Positions 52,784-61,810 of a DNA stretch of 64,000 nucleotides are shown one piece after another; position 1 is the first letter of the stretch; each line of letters opens with the position of its first letter. A program made the position numbers and the translations under genes. The notes beneath the pieces are model-generated. The model was not told the DNA's origin. It did no database searches and saw only the letters and a list, made by a program, of their open reading frames with translations. Source of the stretch: an uncultured Succiniclasticum sp. (GTDB taxonomy: Bacteria > Bacillota > Negativicutes > Acidaminococcales > Acidaminococcaceae); NCBI GenBank assembly GCA_900544275.1, contig UQUU01000004.1, positions 143,530 through 207,529 of the forward strand. The letters run 5' to 3'.

Positions 52784-53293
52784 TTGCCGAAAAAAATTAC
52801 TGAAGCCGGACTGTTAACCGGGCTGGCATTATTATTAAGTTATATAGAAAGCCTCTTTCCTTTCCAGGCAGGCATTCCCGGATTCAAGCTGGGGCTGGCT
52901 AATTTGGTCATTGTCATCGCTCTTTATTTTTTGAAGCCCGGAGAGGTCTTTCTCATTTCCCTGCTTCGCATCCTCGGGACAGGATTTTTTTCCGGAAACC
53001 TGATTTCTTTTCTTTTCAGTTTTATCGGAGGCTTATGCAGTTTTATCGTAATGCTGCTTTGTTTTCGCAGCAGGCTTTTTTCCCCTGCAGGACTCAGCAT
53101 TGCCGGCGGCACTGCCCACAATCTGGCTCAATTGGCAGCGGCCGCCCTCCTGCTGAATTTAAAATCTTTACTCTGGTATACGCCTGTCCTTCTTTTTGCC
53201 GGTATTACAACCGGTCTTGGGATCGGTCTGATTGCCGGATACCTTATCCCTGCATTGCAAACATATAAGAACTCGGACAAACAGCTTATGTAA
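52784..53293 (+). CDS. Gx transporter / heptaprenyl diphosphate synthase component I-like membrane protein
   Basis: 169 residues with five or six helices. The N-terminus ITEAGLLTGLALLLSYIESLFP and GIPGFKLGLANLVIVIALY are typical of Hpre_diP_synt_I (PF07456). A TTG start at 52784 lies behind AAAGGAG; the frame from 52745 has no ribosome site. The family is found beside ApbE and NusG-domain-II genes and is thought to be ECF-S-like or quinone-related; the substrate is unknown. Last gene of the operon. Confidence 0.85.
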   Translation: MPKKITEAGLLTGLALLLSYIESLFPFQAGIPGFKLGLANLVIVIALYFLKPGEVFLISLLRILGTGFFSGNLISFLFSFIGGLCSFIVMLLCFRSRLFSPAGLSIAGGTAHNLAQLAAAALLLNLKSLLWYTPVLLFAGITTGLGIGLIAGYLIPALQTYKNSDKQLM

Positions 53294-53303
53294 TTACATA
53301 TTT

Positions 53304-53987
53304 TTATCCCAATGCCGGTGCTTTACTAAGAACACCGGCATTCATTATATAACGCATGTCGGCATAGGGCACAAAGGCGGTGTCATGAGTAACTACCAGG
53401 ACTGCCTTTCCTGATTGTGCAGTTTTCTTCAAAAGCCGAATCACAATGTCTGTATTCTCATCATCTAAATCAGCAGTGGGTTCATCAGCCAGGATAATTT
53501 CAGGCTGCTGAAATATAGCCCGCGCTATGGACATACGGCGCAATTCTCCTCCGGAAAGCGAGGCAGGAAATTCTTCTGCCAGAGTTTCAATGCCTAATTC
53601 ACGAAGAAGTATGCTAACATCTTTATCTTCTTTCTCTTCTTTGTATAAACTGGAAGCCAGACTGATATTTTCTGCAACAGTTAAACTGAAAATCGCAGAT
53701 TCGCCCTGGGGTATAACACCGATTTTTTTATTTCTGACCTCACTTAATTTTTTATCGCTGCACGCATATAAATCCATGTTATCTATAAAAACTTTACCGG
53801 TAGTCGGCTGAAGCAAACCGGCTAAAATATGGAGCAGTGTAGATTTACCGCTGCCTGATTTACCTGTAATTATGATCAACTGTCCCGGTATGATCTGAAA
53901 ATCGGTTTTCTTCAACGCATAACTAAATCTGCCTTTTTTAGGATCATGTTGATATTGTTTTGTAATTTCTTCTGCCCGTATTATCAT
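53304..53987 (-). CDS. ABC transporter ATPase, LolD/MacB type, end of the nitrogenase-like operon
   Basis: 227 residues: Walker A GKSGSGKST, VIPQGESAIFSLTVAEN, signature LSGGELRRMSIARA, Walker B IILADEPTADLD, VTHDTAF. One base after the permease gene. An inverted repeat (AATGCCGGTG, 53311-53320, with CACCGGCATT, 53333-53342) covers its last codons and lies between it and the converging Gx gene; it may act as a weak transcription end. Confidence 0.92.
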   Translation of the reverse strand: MIIRAEEITKQYQHDPKKGRFSYALKKTDFQIIPGQLIIITGKSGSGKSTLLHILAGLLQPTTGKVFIDNMDLYACSDKKLSEVRNKKIGVIPQGESAIFSLTVAENISLASSLYKEEKEDKDVSILLRELGIETLAEEFPASLSGGELRRMSIARAIFQQPEIILADEPTADLDDENTDIVIRLLKKTAQSGKAVLVVTHDTAFVPYADMRYIMNAGVLSKAPALG

Positions 53988-53988
53988 A

Positions 53989-55191
53989 TCAGTTCCCTTC
54001 CCTTAATATTGCTGCCGGATCCACTCTGCTCAATCGAAAAGCTGCATAAGCGGCTGCAATTGGCCCTATCACTCCTAAAACCAGTAAGGTTACTCCTCCC
54101 AATAATATCAATTTAGACGGCTCAGGGATAAGAAAAGGAAGATTTAAACTTGCTTCAATTAAACTGCCAAAAGGAAGGATCATAAGTATTCCTGAAAAAA
54201 CGCCGGCGATGCCTCCGGCCACGCTTAAAATAGCCGATTCCTTTAAAATAATTCCCGCCAGCATACGTCTTGACGTGCCCAGCATCCTTAGTACAGCAAA
54301 TTCCTTTTTCCTTTCTCCGATAAGAACAGAAAAAGCAATCCCTAAAATTATAAAAGCCATGAACCAAATAGAAAGGATCAATCCTTTTATCGTATTGGAA
54401 ACACCGGACAGACTGCCCCCTATTTCTGACAGCATGCTCTGGGTCTGAACAGCTTTTACTTTCCGTACACGAAGATTGATATTATCTGCAACTTTCTTTA
54501 TTTCATATCCATTCTTGACTTTAATATATACAGAGGAAATAATATCATTTACATCCCCTTTAAACACAGTATTCAATCCCATTTTTGCTGAGGCATCTAT
54601 TAACATTCGTATTGTTTCTGCATTGGTATAAACTGCTGTATCTAATCCGGTTCCGGTTTTTTCTAATTTGGAAACAATCCGACAATTTTGATTATAAAAA
54701 CGAATATCAGAGCCTACATCCGCATTAACAGAAGCTCCTGCGACAACATCACCTAATTTTAATTCTTTTGCATAGCGTTTTCTTATCCATGGTTGGATAA
54801 GAAAATCTGTGTCCGGGTCAAAACCGATGATCTGTACGGGTACAGAACAGCAAGAAGCGCTTAACGAAGCAAGAAATATCTGTGGAGAAACTCTATCTAC
54901 ACCTTCTATATGCCGGATCAATACCAGTTTTTCTTTAGGCATATAGAAATACCCAGGCGTTCCGTTCAGCAGCATCGCTTTAGGATTCAATTTTGTTTTA
55001 GCCGAATTTGGCATTACGATAATATCTGCTCCTAATCGATCTTCCAGCCTATGCAGTCCGTTCTGTAAACTCCAGATTACAGCAGATCCTGAAAAAATCA
55101 CAAATGACAAGAAAAAAGTAAGAATAAAAAGTGCTGCCGTACGCATTGGCCTGTAAATTAAATTGCGTTTCGGGAGTTCTTTTACATTCAT
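53989..55191 (-). CDS. FtsX-like ABC permease
   Basis: 400 residues: an N-terminal helix (about 16-38), an extracytoplasmic domain of ~220 residues, three C-terminal helices with IGERKKEFAVLRMLGTSRRM and a tail RVDPAAILREGN typical of MacB/FtsX permeases. Related in plan to the two permeases at 39.9-42.3 kb. It overlaps DUF4418 by four bases and pairs with the 53304 ATPase. Confidence 0.9.
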   Translation of the reverse strand: MNVKELPKRNLIYRPMRTAALFILTFFLSFVIFSGSAVIWSLQNGLHRLEDRLGADIIVMPNSAKTKLNPKAMLLNGTPGYFYMPKEKLVLIRHIEGVDRVSPQIFLASLSASCCSVPVQIIGFDPDTDFLIQPWIRKRYAKELKLGDVVAGASVNADVGSDIRFYNQNCRIVSKLEKTGTGLDTAVYTNAETIRMLIDASAKMGLNTVFKGDVNDIISSVYIKVKNGYEIKKVADNINLRVRKVKAVQTQSMLSEIGGSLSGVSNTIKGLILSIWFMAFIILGIAFSVLIGERKKEFAVLRMLGTSRRMLAGIILKESAILSVAGGIAGVFSGILMILPFGSLIEASLNLPFLIPEPSKLILLGGVTLLVLGVIGPIAAAYAAFRLSRVDPAAILREGN

Positions 55192-55601
55192 TGTTTTACC
55201 TCTTTTTTCAATGCGCTGCGCTGCATCAAATAGTCAATTACAGCCGTAATGATAAGCAGGAGCCCAACGACCAGCACAAAGGGTCTCATGATCGTATGAC
55301 AGCGCATCGTAGCCATCATACACAAATTCATGAGAGGTCCGGGGATACACATCAGTAAAACGGAATTTACTATAATGGCCTGCGATAAGCTTTGCTTTAA
55401 CTCATGGCTTTTACTCAAAATATGCAGGAAAGAAAGAATACCCAAGACTGCCCCAACACCCATAATCGCCCGTCCTGCCCAATGGCAGACCATAAAGTGA
55501 CCATCCGGTTTAATGGGACATGGCGCCGCAAAGGTCATTACACCTGCAACAAATAAAATACTTAACAACAACATAATAATACCGCTGATACGTGTTTGCA
55601 T
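55188..55601 (-). CDS. DUF4418 family membrane protein
   Basis: 137 residues, four helices, with FAAPCPIKPDGHFMVCHWAGRA between the first two and MRCHTIMRPFVL before the last. The spaced Cys and His residues suggest metal or thiol chemistry, but no function is known. AAGGAG precedes the ATG at 55601; the longer frame to 55850 overlaps the K-like subunit. The family often sits next to FtsX/LolD pairs, as here. Confidence 0.85.
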   Translation of the reverse strand: MQTRISGIIMLLLSILFVAGVMTFAAPCPIKPDGHFMVCHWAGRAIMGVGAVLGILSFLHILSKSHELKQSLSQAIIVNSVLLMCIPGPLMNLCMMATMRCHTIMRPFVLVVGLLLIITAVIDYLMQRSALKKEVKQ

Positions 55602-55674
55602 TTTAGTCTCCTTATTCTTATTACTAACTACCAACCAAGAATTAAATTCACAGTAAAAGGACAAACCATGATGA

Positions 55675-56904
55675 TTATCCTTGATAATATTCCTGAACAA
55701 ATTCCTGTAAGCTATCGGCGCCTTTTTCGCCCATAAAAGGAAGATGAGATGCCACCTGAGACCCGGAAAGTATCGGAGAAGCAGCCCGCAGTTTCTGATT
55801 TGTGGCATCGCACTGCTGCAACAGCACATCATCGCCAATGACCAGTGCATGCTGCAGAGAACGCACCACCGACAGCCATTGACCTTCTTCTTTAAAATAC
55901 GTAACAGATGTATCTGCCTCCTGTATTGCCTTCAGGGAATGGGAGCAAATCTTATGGATAACCTGAATACCGGCTTCTTCCAAAAATGCACTGACGCCTT
56001 TGACAAAATCGTAGTCTCCTTTTATCATTCCCTGCACCGGCTGTTTTCGCCTGCCCATCATAGCATACATCCTCAACATGGATAAACCTTTTTCTTTCCC
56101 TCTAATGCGTTGCATTATATCAAAGGCTGCTGGCCGCCGCAATTTTTCAGACACTGCTTCCAGGAACCGGATAGTACCCTGGTATCCATAAGGAACCGCA
56201 TAGATATAAGGTATACCAAAATTTTCTTCCAGCCATTGAGCCGCCCCAAGCCCCTCGTTTCCTACTACAATATTCAATTCTGCTCCGCTCATGGCTTCAA
56301 TTTTACTTACTGAAGTATCGCAGCAAAGGCAGGTATGAGGGTTCATAGCAAATGCCTCTTTCATCAAATTGCTGATCTCCCAAAGATCTGAGGTCATGCG
56401 ATAACGCCACATGGAAGCGCCTAAAATGTTATACTGCCCCGATAGTTTCACTGCATTATCGCTAACCAGATTTTTGACCAACAATTTGCATGCAGCTTCT
56501 ATACCGATACTATAATCACCTCGGAATCCCCCCTCATCTACAGGGATCAACAATGCATTAACTTCTTTTTGCATATAACGACAAACACCTTTGATATCTG
56601 TCCCGATCACAGAAGTTGTAGCGGAAGTAACCACAAATACGACCTTGGGTCTGTACATTTTATCCAATTCCAGTATGGAATCTTCCAGGCGTTTCACATC
56701 TCCCATTATGACATCATCTTCGCTTAAATGAGTTGTAAAAAGGCGATTCATGACCTGTACACCTAAGTTACCATACAACCCCATGCTATAATGGGTCGTA
56801 CCGGAAGGACCATATTCCAATACCAACGCTTCTGCAATCGTCAGCAAACTCCACAGCATCCCCATTCGATCTGAAGGAACAGGCAGAAAACGCACCAGAC
56901 TCAT
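55675..56904 (-). CDS. Nitrogenase-like subunit, NifK position, lacking cluster cysteines
   Basis: 409 residues of the oxidoreductase/nitrogenase component 1 family. EYGPSGTTHYS (30-40) aligns with NifD HGPIGC-YYS, FTTHLSEDDVIMGDVKRLEDSI with the NifD FTT-DMDE-DIVFGGE-KL stretch, and VTSATTSVIGTDI (92-104) with VTTC-EGLIGDDI. At all three cluster positions the Cys is gone (S11 region, T36, A95); the first Cys is residue 108. CLCC at 192-195 is unusual. The start overlaps the D-like stop by four bases. Partner of the 56901 chain; substrate unknown. Confidence 0.85.
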   Translation of the reverse strand: MSLVRFLPVPSDRMGMLWSLLTIAEALVLEYGPSGTTHYSMGLYGNLGVQVMNRLFTTHLSEDDVIMGDVKRLEDSILELDKMYRPKVVFVVTSATTSVIGTDIKGVCRYMQKEVNALLIPVDEGGFRGDYSIGIEAACKLLVKNLVSDNAVKLSGQYNILGASMWRYRMTSDLWEISNLMKEAFAMNPHTCLCCDTSVSKIEAMSGAELNIVVGNEGLGAAQWLEENFGIPYIYAVPYGYQGTIRFLEAVSEKLRRPAAFDIMQRIRGKEKGLSMLRMYAMMGRRKQPVQGMIKGDYDFVKGVSAFLEEAGIQVIHKICSHSLKAIQEADTSVTYFKEEGQWLSVVRSLQHALVIGDDVLLQQCDATNQKLRAASPILSGSQVASHLPFMGEKGADSLQEFVQEYYQG

Positions 56905-58199
56905 AATCCAGCCGCCTTCCTGTACTCTTTTGCTTCGGCGATTGTGCGTTGCATAGTCTGTAAAATAAACTGATTCACCTCAAAACCCAACAAGCACCCG
57001 GCCCGATCCGCATGAAACACAGCAATTCCTTTTTTTTGCAGCCGGTCAGCAAATTCATGTCCCATATAGATCCAGGGATGGAGTTCATCATATACCTTCT
57101 GCAAGGGGGTGATGTTAGCCGCTTTACATATATAGGGATCGGCATGTTGCAAAATCAAAGCAATATCTTCCGCATTTTCCTTTTTAAAACGGTTGCTCTG
57201 TATAACCTGTGGTACCATCCCTATTTCGCATAAATAGGCGTTACATTCAAAGCATTCACAGGGCGTATTGCCATAGATATAAGAAATCCCTTGCAGTGTA
57301 TTTTTAGCCTGTACTTCCAGTTCGCGGCATTCTTGAAACTTCCTTTCCAGTTCCTGAGGCAGCTTTAGTTCTAAACAGTCAAACAAAGCCTTGTAGGCAG
57401 CCATAATCCTTTCCGGTTTAGTAAACTTATCAAAATACACATAGGGAATATTAAATTTTTCTTTCATCTTTTGTGCCAGTGGAAGCGCAAGATCATGCAC
57501 TACAATATTCACCTTTGCCGCCGCAGCATTGCGAATCTCATCCACGGTGCAACCACAAGGCAACTGCATACCAATTTTCACACCCGCTTGTTGCAATATC
57601 CGATAAAGTTCTGTCTCAGAAAAATCTCCCATCCTCTGTCCCAGCAAATTAATACTGTTGTTACACGGGCGTTCTTCCATAAGACGCAAACAGGCAGTCA
57701 GTGTACGCTCTAAGCCGGGGAAATGATCTTCACATTTAAAATGCTCTGTATGTATAGTCAAAACAGGAACATTATATTCCCGACTCAGTTCATCCCCTAT
57801 GGCATCATAATCATCTCCGATCACTTCGATCACACAGGTCGTCACCAAAAGCACACACTGAGGCCTGTATTCCTGCATAATTTCTTTAAAGGCCTTATGA
57901 ACAGCCGGGGCACTGCCAAAGGTCACATCATGACTGTTCAGCACAATAGAAACGCATCTTCCTCCTATGCCGCCAAAGGTTTTATTCACCGTCATACTTT
58001 TCGTATAAAAACTACATTCATCTGTCCCTGCAATTACCAACAGACAATCTTTAATGCCTCCTGCCGCCATTGCCGCGCCCATAAGAGGACAATGGGTTCC
58101 AGGAAATAAAGCATGTGTCAACTGAGGAACATCTTTAATTGTCTCTATCCGACTCAAACGAGCCAATTTGCTTAAAATTTCCTTAGAGTAATCTGTCAT
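56901..58199 (-). CDS. Nitrogenase-like subunit, NifD/NifE/BchN position
   Basis: 432 residues. Cys37 (GTHCPLMGAA), Cys62 (GTDECSFYT) and Cys122 (VTTCVIEVIGDD) keep the spacing of the three cluster ligands of NifE/NifD/BchN. In NifD the GG-RPRH cofactor loop follows a YVGG strand. Here the same place holds C314-x-C316-x2-C319-x4-C324 (NTPCECFECNAYLCEIG). No clear homologues of the FeMo-cofactor Cys and His ligands are visible, so it is not a dinitrogenase. AGGAGGAG precedes the ATG at 58199, ten bases after the H-like gene. Confidence 0.88.
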   Translation of the reverse strand: MTDYSKEILSKLARLSRIETIKDVPQLTHALFPGTHCPLMGAAMAAGGIKDCLLVIAGTDECSFYTKSMTVNKTFGGIGGRCVSIVLNSHDVTFGSAPAVHKAFKEIMQEYRPQCVLLVTTCVIEVIGDDYDAIGDELSREYNVPVLTIHTEHFKCEDHFPGLERTLTACLRLMEERPCNNSINLLGQRMGDFSETELYRILQQAGVKIGMQLPCGCTVDEIRNAAAAKVNIVVHDLALPLAQKMKEKFNIPYVYFDKFTKPERIMAAYKALFDCLELKLPQELERKFQECRELEVQAKNTLQGISYIYGNTPCECFECNAYLCEIGMVPQVIQSNRFKKENAEDIALILQHADPYICKAANITPLQKVYDELHPWIYMGHEFADRLQKKGIAVFHADRAGCLLGFEVNQFILQTMQRTIAEAKEYRKAAGL

Positions 58200-58209
58200 A
58201 TATCTCCTC

Positions 58210-58974
58210 CTATACTTTTTCATCTTCACTTAATGTCAAAACTTTTCCTGCCAATTCCCGGTAAATCGTAACCATAGGAGAATTTTTCACAAATTGGCTG
58301 ACCGTTCCCCCCTGATTTTCTGCAAGCTGTATATCCCTGCTCCGAGGTACATACATCACCACTTGTGTTTCAATCTCTGCAGCTGCTTTCGCCACCAGTT
58401 CCTGTTCATTTTCAATATTGCGGGCATTAAGAATTATCCCTTTAAGTCTGGCATAGCCGCGCCGTCCAAAGTTTTTAATCGCCTGTGCAATGTTACTGGC
58501 TGCATACAAAGCCATCATCTCTCCGGAAGAAACAATGAAAACCTCCCGGGCATAACCGCCTCGTATCGGCATGGCAAATCCGCCACATACCACGTCTCCC
58601 AATACATCATAAACAACAACATCCGGTTTATATTTCTCAAAAGCCTTTAATTCCGATAGTTTTTCAAAAGCAGAAATAATACCTCTGCCTGCGCAGCCGA
58701 TTCCCGGCGTCGGACCTCCGGCTTCCACACATAAAACACCACTAAATCCTTCAAAAACAATATCCTCTAACAGGAGATCCTCTCCTCTGATTTTCAGTTG
58801 CTCTAACACGGTTGGGATTCGTTTTCCTCCCATCAGATTTTTGGTACTGTCAGATTTCGGATCGCATCCTATCTGCATAACTTTGTATCCTTTCAGAGCA
58901 AGCGCCGCAGATAAATTGCAGGTCGTTGTTGATTTTCCAATCCCGCCTTTTCCATAAATTGCAATCTTTCTCAA
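58210..58974 (-). CDS. NifH/BchL/CfbC-like iron protein
   Basis: 254 residues: P-loop GKGGIGKSTT (8-17), switch DPKSDST (38-44), Cys94 in GIGCAGRG and Cys130 in LGDVVCGGFAMP, the two ligands per monomer for a bridging [4Fe-4S]. ATP-driven electron donor for the D/K-like complex. Arg97 in CAGRG is the usual position of the regulatory ADP-ribosylation in NifH. First of three nitrogenase-like genes, 56 bases after the FecE-type ATPase gene on the same strand. No nifB, nifE/N or nifV in the window. Confidence 0.93.
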   Translation of the reverse strand: MRKIAIYGKGGIGKSTTTCNLSAALALKGYKVMQIGCDPKSDSTKNLMGGKRIPTVLEQLKIRGEDLLLEDIVFEGFSGVLCVEAGGPTPGIGCAGRGIISAFEKLSELKAFEKYKPDVVVYDVLGDVVCGGFAMPIRGGYAREVFIVSSGEMMALYAASNIAQAIKNFGRRGYARLKGIILNARNIENEQELVAKAAAEIETQVVMYVPRSRDIQLAENQGGTVSQFVKNSPMVTIYRELAGKVLTLSEDEKV

Positions 58975-59030
58975 CTCGCTGTTCCTCCTCAGCTGTTATG
59001 TCAGTTCGCTCCTGTCTTCTTCACCGGAAC

Positions 59031-59816
59031 TCAATTGATTTCTTCTAAAACTAAAAGAGGTTTTTTACGCCCCGGAATACGAATAATTTCTCCTTTTACC
59101 TGATACACTTCAGATAACATTTGCGAAGTGATTACCTCGCAGGGAGTACCTTCTGCATATTTCTTTCCGTCTTTCATAACAATCAAACGATCACTGACTT
59201 CCATAGCCTGTTCTAAATCATGCAATACCATCACCACACCAATGTCGGATTCTCGGTTTAGTTTTCTCACCAGACGCATAGTCTCCCTTTGATGTGCGAT
59301 ATCCAAATACGTAGTAGGTTCATCCAAAAACAAAATTTCCGGTTGCTGGGCCAGTACTGTTGCAATCCAGACACGTTGTGCCTCTCCTCCGCTACAGGCA
59401 TGAATTGATTTATTCTGTAACTCCCAGGTCCTTGTAATCTGCAGAGCCCAGTCAATGACCGCTTCATCATATTTTGTATTATTTTCATACCATTTTTGGT
59501 ATGGTACTCGGCCGTAACTCACAAGATCCCTGACTTTAAAATCAGACGGCGCACTGTGGTATTGAGGCAATACACCTAAATGACGCGCCAAAAGAGAAGA
59601 CGGTAACTTACGAATATCTTTCCCATCCAGAGAAACAATGCCGGAAGAACAAGGTAGTAATCGTGTTATGGCTTTAAGAAGAGTGGATTTTCCCGAACCG
59701 TTAGGGCCGATGATCGTGGTGATCTCCCCTTTATTCACTGTAATATCAAAGGATGGGATCACGATCTGTCCATGATAGCCGATTTCCAGTCTAATTCCTT
59801 TAACTTCCACGAACAT
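59031..59816 (-). CDS. FecE/BtuD-type ABC ATPase for iron-chelate, haem or corrinoid uptake
   Basis: 261 residues: Walker A GPNGSGKST, signature CSGGEAQRVWIA (a cysteine replaces the usual Leu), Walker B LFLDEPTTYLD, VLHDLEQAM. The family serves siderophores, haem and cobalamin. It overlaps the permease gene by 17 bases and directly precedes the nifH-like gene. Confidence 0.93.
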   Translation of the reverse strand: MFVEVKGIRLEIGYHGQIVIPSFDITVNKGEITTIIGPNGSGKSTLLKAITRLLPCSSGIVSLDGKDIRKLPSSLLARHLGVLPQYHSAPSDFKVRDLVSYGRVPYQKWYENNTKYDEAVIDWALQITRTWELQNKSIHACSGGEAQRVWIATVLAQQPEILFLDEPTTYLDIAHQRETMRLVRKLNRESDIGVVMVLHDLEQAMEVSDRLIVMKDGKKYAEGTPCEVITSQMLSEVYQVKGEIIRIPGRKKPLLVLEEIN

Positions 59817-60801
59817 TCCCTTTCTTACGCAGCATATAGAGGAAAAATGGCCCGCCGGTGGCTGCCATTACAATACCCACAGGTATTTCCATCCCGTTAA
59901 TCAATGTTCTTCCCAAGGTATCCGCCGCCAGCAAAAGTAATGCACCCAGTAAAGCACTGACAGGTATCAGTAATTTATAATCAGAGCCGACTATCATACG
60001 ACAGATGTGAGGTACAACCAACCCTAAAAAGCCGATCATACCGGCAACAGCTACAGTAGCCGCAGCCAAAAAAGCACCCACAGCAGACAAAAACAACCTC
60101 ACACGATCCACGTCTATACCAAGACCTTCGGCCATTTCGTCCCCCAACTGAAGAATATTAGCGCTCTTTGCACAACCTGCACTAAACAGTAAACCCAAAG
60201 ATGCATAAGCTGTTATCACATAAATCCGTTCCCAGGTAACACCGGAAAGGCTGCCATTCATAAAGGCCAATACGCCGGAAAGATTATCCGAATTTAACAT
60301 CTGTAAAAAAGCATTATAAGCCCCTAAAACCGTATTAATTGCTACACCGGATAAAATTAGGCGAACCGGATCAACACCTTCTCTCCAGGCAAGAACATAG
60401 ATCAGAATACAAGCAAACACGGCTCCGCTAAAAGCAAAAAGAGGCACCAGCGAAAGCAAGGTTGGATAAATCAGCAAGATCGTAGTTGCAGCGGTCGCCG
60501 CACCTGCCGAGACGCCAATAATACCGGGATCTGCCAGCGGATTGCGCATAACGGCCTGTAATAACGCACCGGAAACGGCCAAACTGGCCCCTACTTCAAT
60601 AGCCATAATCACTCGAGGCAGACGCAGGTTATATACCACTACATAAACATCACTGCTTTCTTCAGATAAAAGCCCTTTGATAATTTCCTGAACAGAATAT
60701 CCGGCGCTGCCCAAACTCAGAGCTAACAGCATCATCCCCAGCAGTAATACAGTTAACATCAGACAAATTATGCCCAGCTTGAAAATTCCCCTATGTTTCA
60801 T
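59800..60801 (-). CDS. FecCD/BtuC-type permease
   Basis: 333 residues, about ten helices, with ALLQAVMRNPLADPGIIGVSAGAA, FLGLVVPHICRMIVG and the C-terminal TGGPFFLYMLRK motif of the family. Dimeric channel for the 59031 ATPase. The permease start is three bases from the binding-protein stop. Confidence 0.94.
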   Translation of the reverse strand: MKHRGIFKLGIICLMLTVLLLGMMLLALSLGSAGYSVQEIIKGLLSEESSDVYVVVYNLRLPRVIMAIEVGASLAVSGALLQAVMRNPLADPGIIGVSAGAATAATTILLIYPTLLSLVPLFAFSGAVFACILIYVLAWREGVDPVRLILSGVAINTVLGAYNAFLQMLNSDNLSGVLAFMNGSLSGVTWERIYVITAYASLGLLFSAGCAKSANILQLGDEMAEGLGIDVDRVRLFLSAVGAFLAAATVAVAGMIGFLGLVVPHICRMIVGSDYKLLIPVSALLGALLLLAADTLGRTLINGMEIPVGIVMAATGGPFFLYMLRKKGNVRGS

Positions 60802-60804
60802 AAT

Positions 60805-61773
60805 CTATTTTATCCGTTTCAACACATCGATCAGTTCATGAATATCCTCCGTCACCCCAATGCCTGAACTGATAGCATAACGAGCCGGTAAATACACGAT
60901 TTTACCTTCACAAAACGCACGAATATGCTGCCAGTATTTTGGATTTCCTGCAAAATCTTTTTCCATATTGCTTCGATGCTGCGCTTCTGTTCCCATACCC
61001 ACACAAACGACAACATCCGGATCATAGGACAGAGCCTTTTCTTTGTCCAATAAAACCATTGAATTTTTCACGTTTTGCTCTTGAAAAACATTTGTATATC
61101 CTAGCATTTTCAGCATACTTCCCAAATTCGTATTTTCTCCCTGAATATAATGGTGAGGCGGTGCAGATAATAAAATCATGACCTTCTTCCCTTGATTGCT
61201 TTCTCTTTCTTTTGTCATCCGCGCCTCTAAAACCGTAAACCGCTCCATGATTTTTCCAGCAGCTTCCGTCTTGCTGCCAAAGGCCGTTGCCAAGACTTGT
61301 ATCAGTTCTTTTACCGATTGATAACTCATAGCGGGTCCGGCATCTACATAATACACAGGAATATTTTGCTTTTCCAAAAGCTTTCCATATTTATCCTTGC
61401 TATGATACGGCAATAAGACCAGATCCGGATGCAAAGAAACCACCGCCTCAATGTCTACATTGGAAGCCATGCCCGTATTCATTTGTTTAGCTCGTTTTTG
61501 CAGTTCCTCCGGCCATCGGGAGATGCGATTTACCGGTACTGCGACTTGGGGAATTCCCATTTCATACAAAGCCATCACGGGGGTAAAACTTAGAGTCACG
61601 ACCCGTTCCGGTTTTTTATTTAAAATCAACTTACCCTTAATCCCGTATTTCTCTACGGTTTGCGTATAAGGCAGCTCGATCCGCCCTGTCGAATTCTTTG
61701 TTTCTTCCTGTTTCGCACAACCAACGCCCAATAGCAGACACAAAAAGCTGAGGCAAATTACAATACGCTTCAC
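60805..61773 (-). CDS. FecB/BtuF-type substrate-binding lipoprotein
   Basis: 322 residues. A lipoprotein signal ends LLGVGC (Cys19). The mature part is a Fe/B12 periplasmic-binding fold: RVVTLSFTPVMALYEMG, DIEAVVSLHPDLVLL, and YDPDVVVCVGMG. It delivers the ligand from the outer-membrane receptor to FecCD. The ligand class cannot be read from the sequence by eye. Confidence 0.92.
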   Translation of the reverse strand: MKRIVICLSFLCLLLGVGCAKQEETKNSTGRIELPYTQTVEKYGIKGKLILNKKPERVVTLSFTPVMALYEMGIPQVAVPVNRISRWPEELQKRAKQMNTGMASNVDIEAVVSLHPDLVLLPYHSKDKYGKLLEKQNIPVYYVDAGPAMSYQSVKELIQVLATAFGSKTEAAGKIMERFTVLEARMTKERESNQGKKVMILLSAPPHHYIQGENTNLGSMLKMLGYTNVFQEQNVKNSMVLLDKEKALSYDPDVVVCVGMGTEAQHRSNMEKDFAGNPKYWQHIRAFCEGKIVYLPARYAISSGIGVTEDIHELIDVLKRIK

Positions 61774-61810
61774 AGTACCTCCTTAGCAACACACAAAAGG
61801 ATCTTGTACA

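Noticed and set aside
53311..53342. Strong bidirectional terminator between the converging operons
   Set aside because: The stem is good but no T-run follows on the plus strand and the minus-strand tail begins inside coding sequence; kept only as a weak possibility.
55602..55850. 83-codon extension of DUF4418
   Set aside because: Runs into the K-like gene; AAGGAG and the membrane helix start at 55601.
55675..58974. True molybdenum nitrogenase
   Set aside because: No FeMo-cofactor ligands, K-like chain lacks cluster cysteines, no nifB, nifE/N or nifV nearby.
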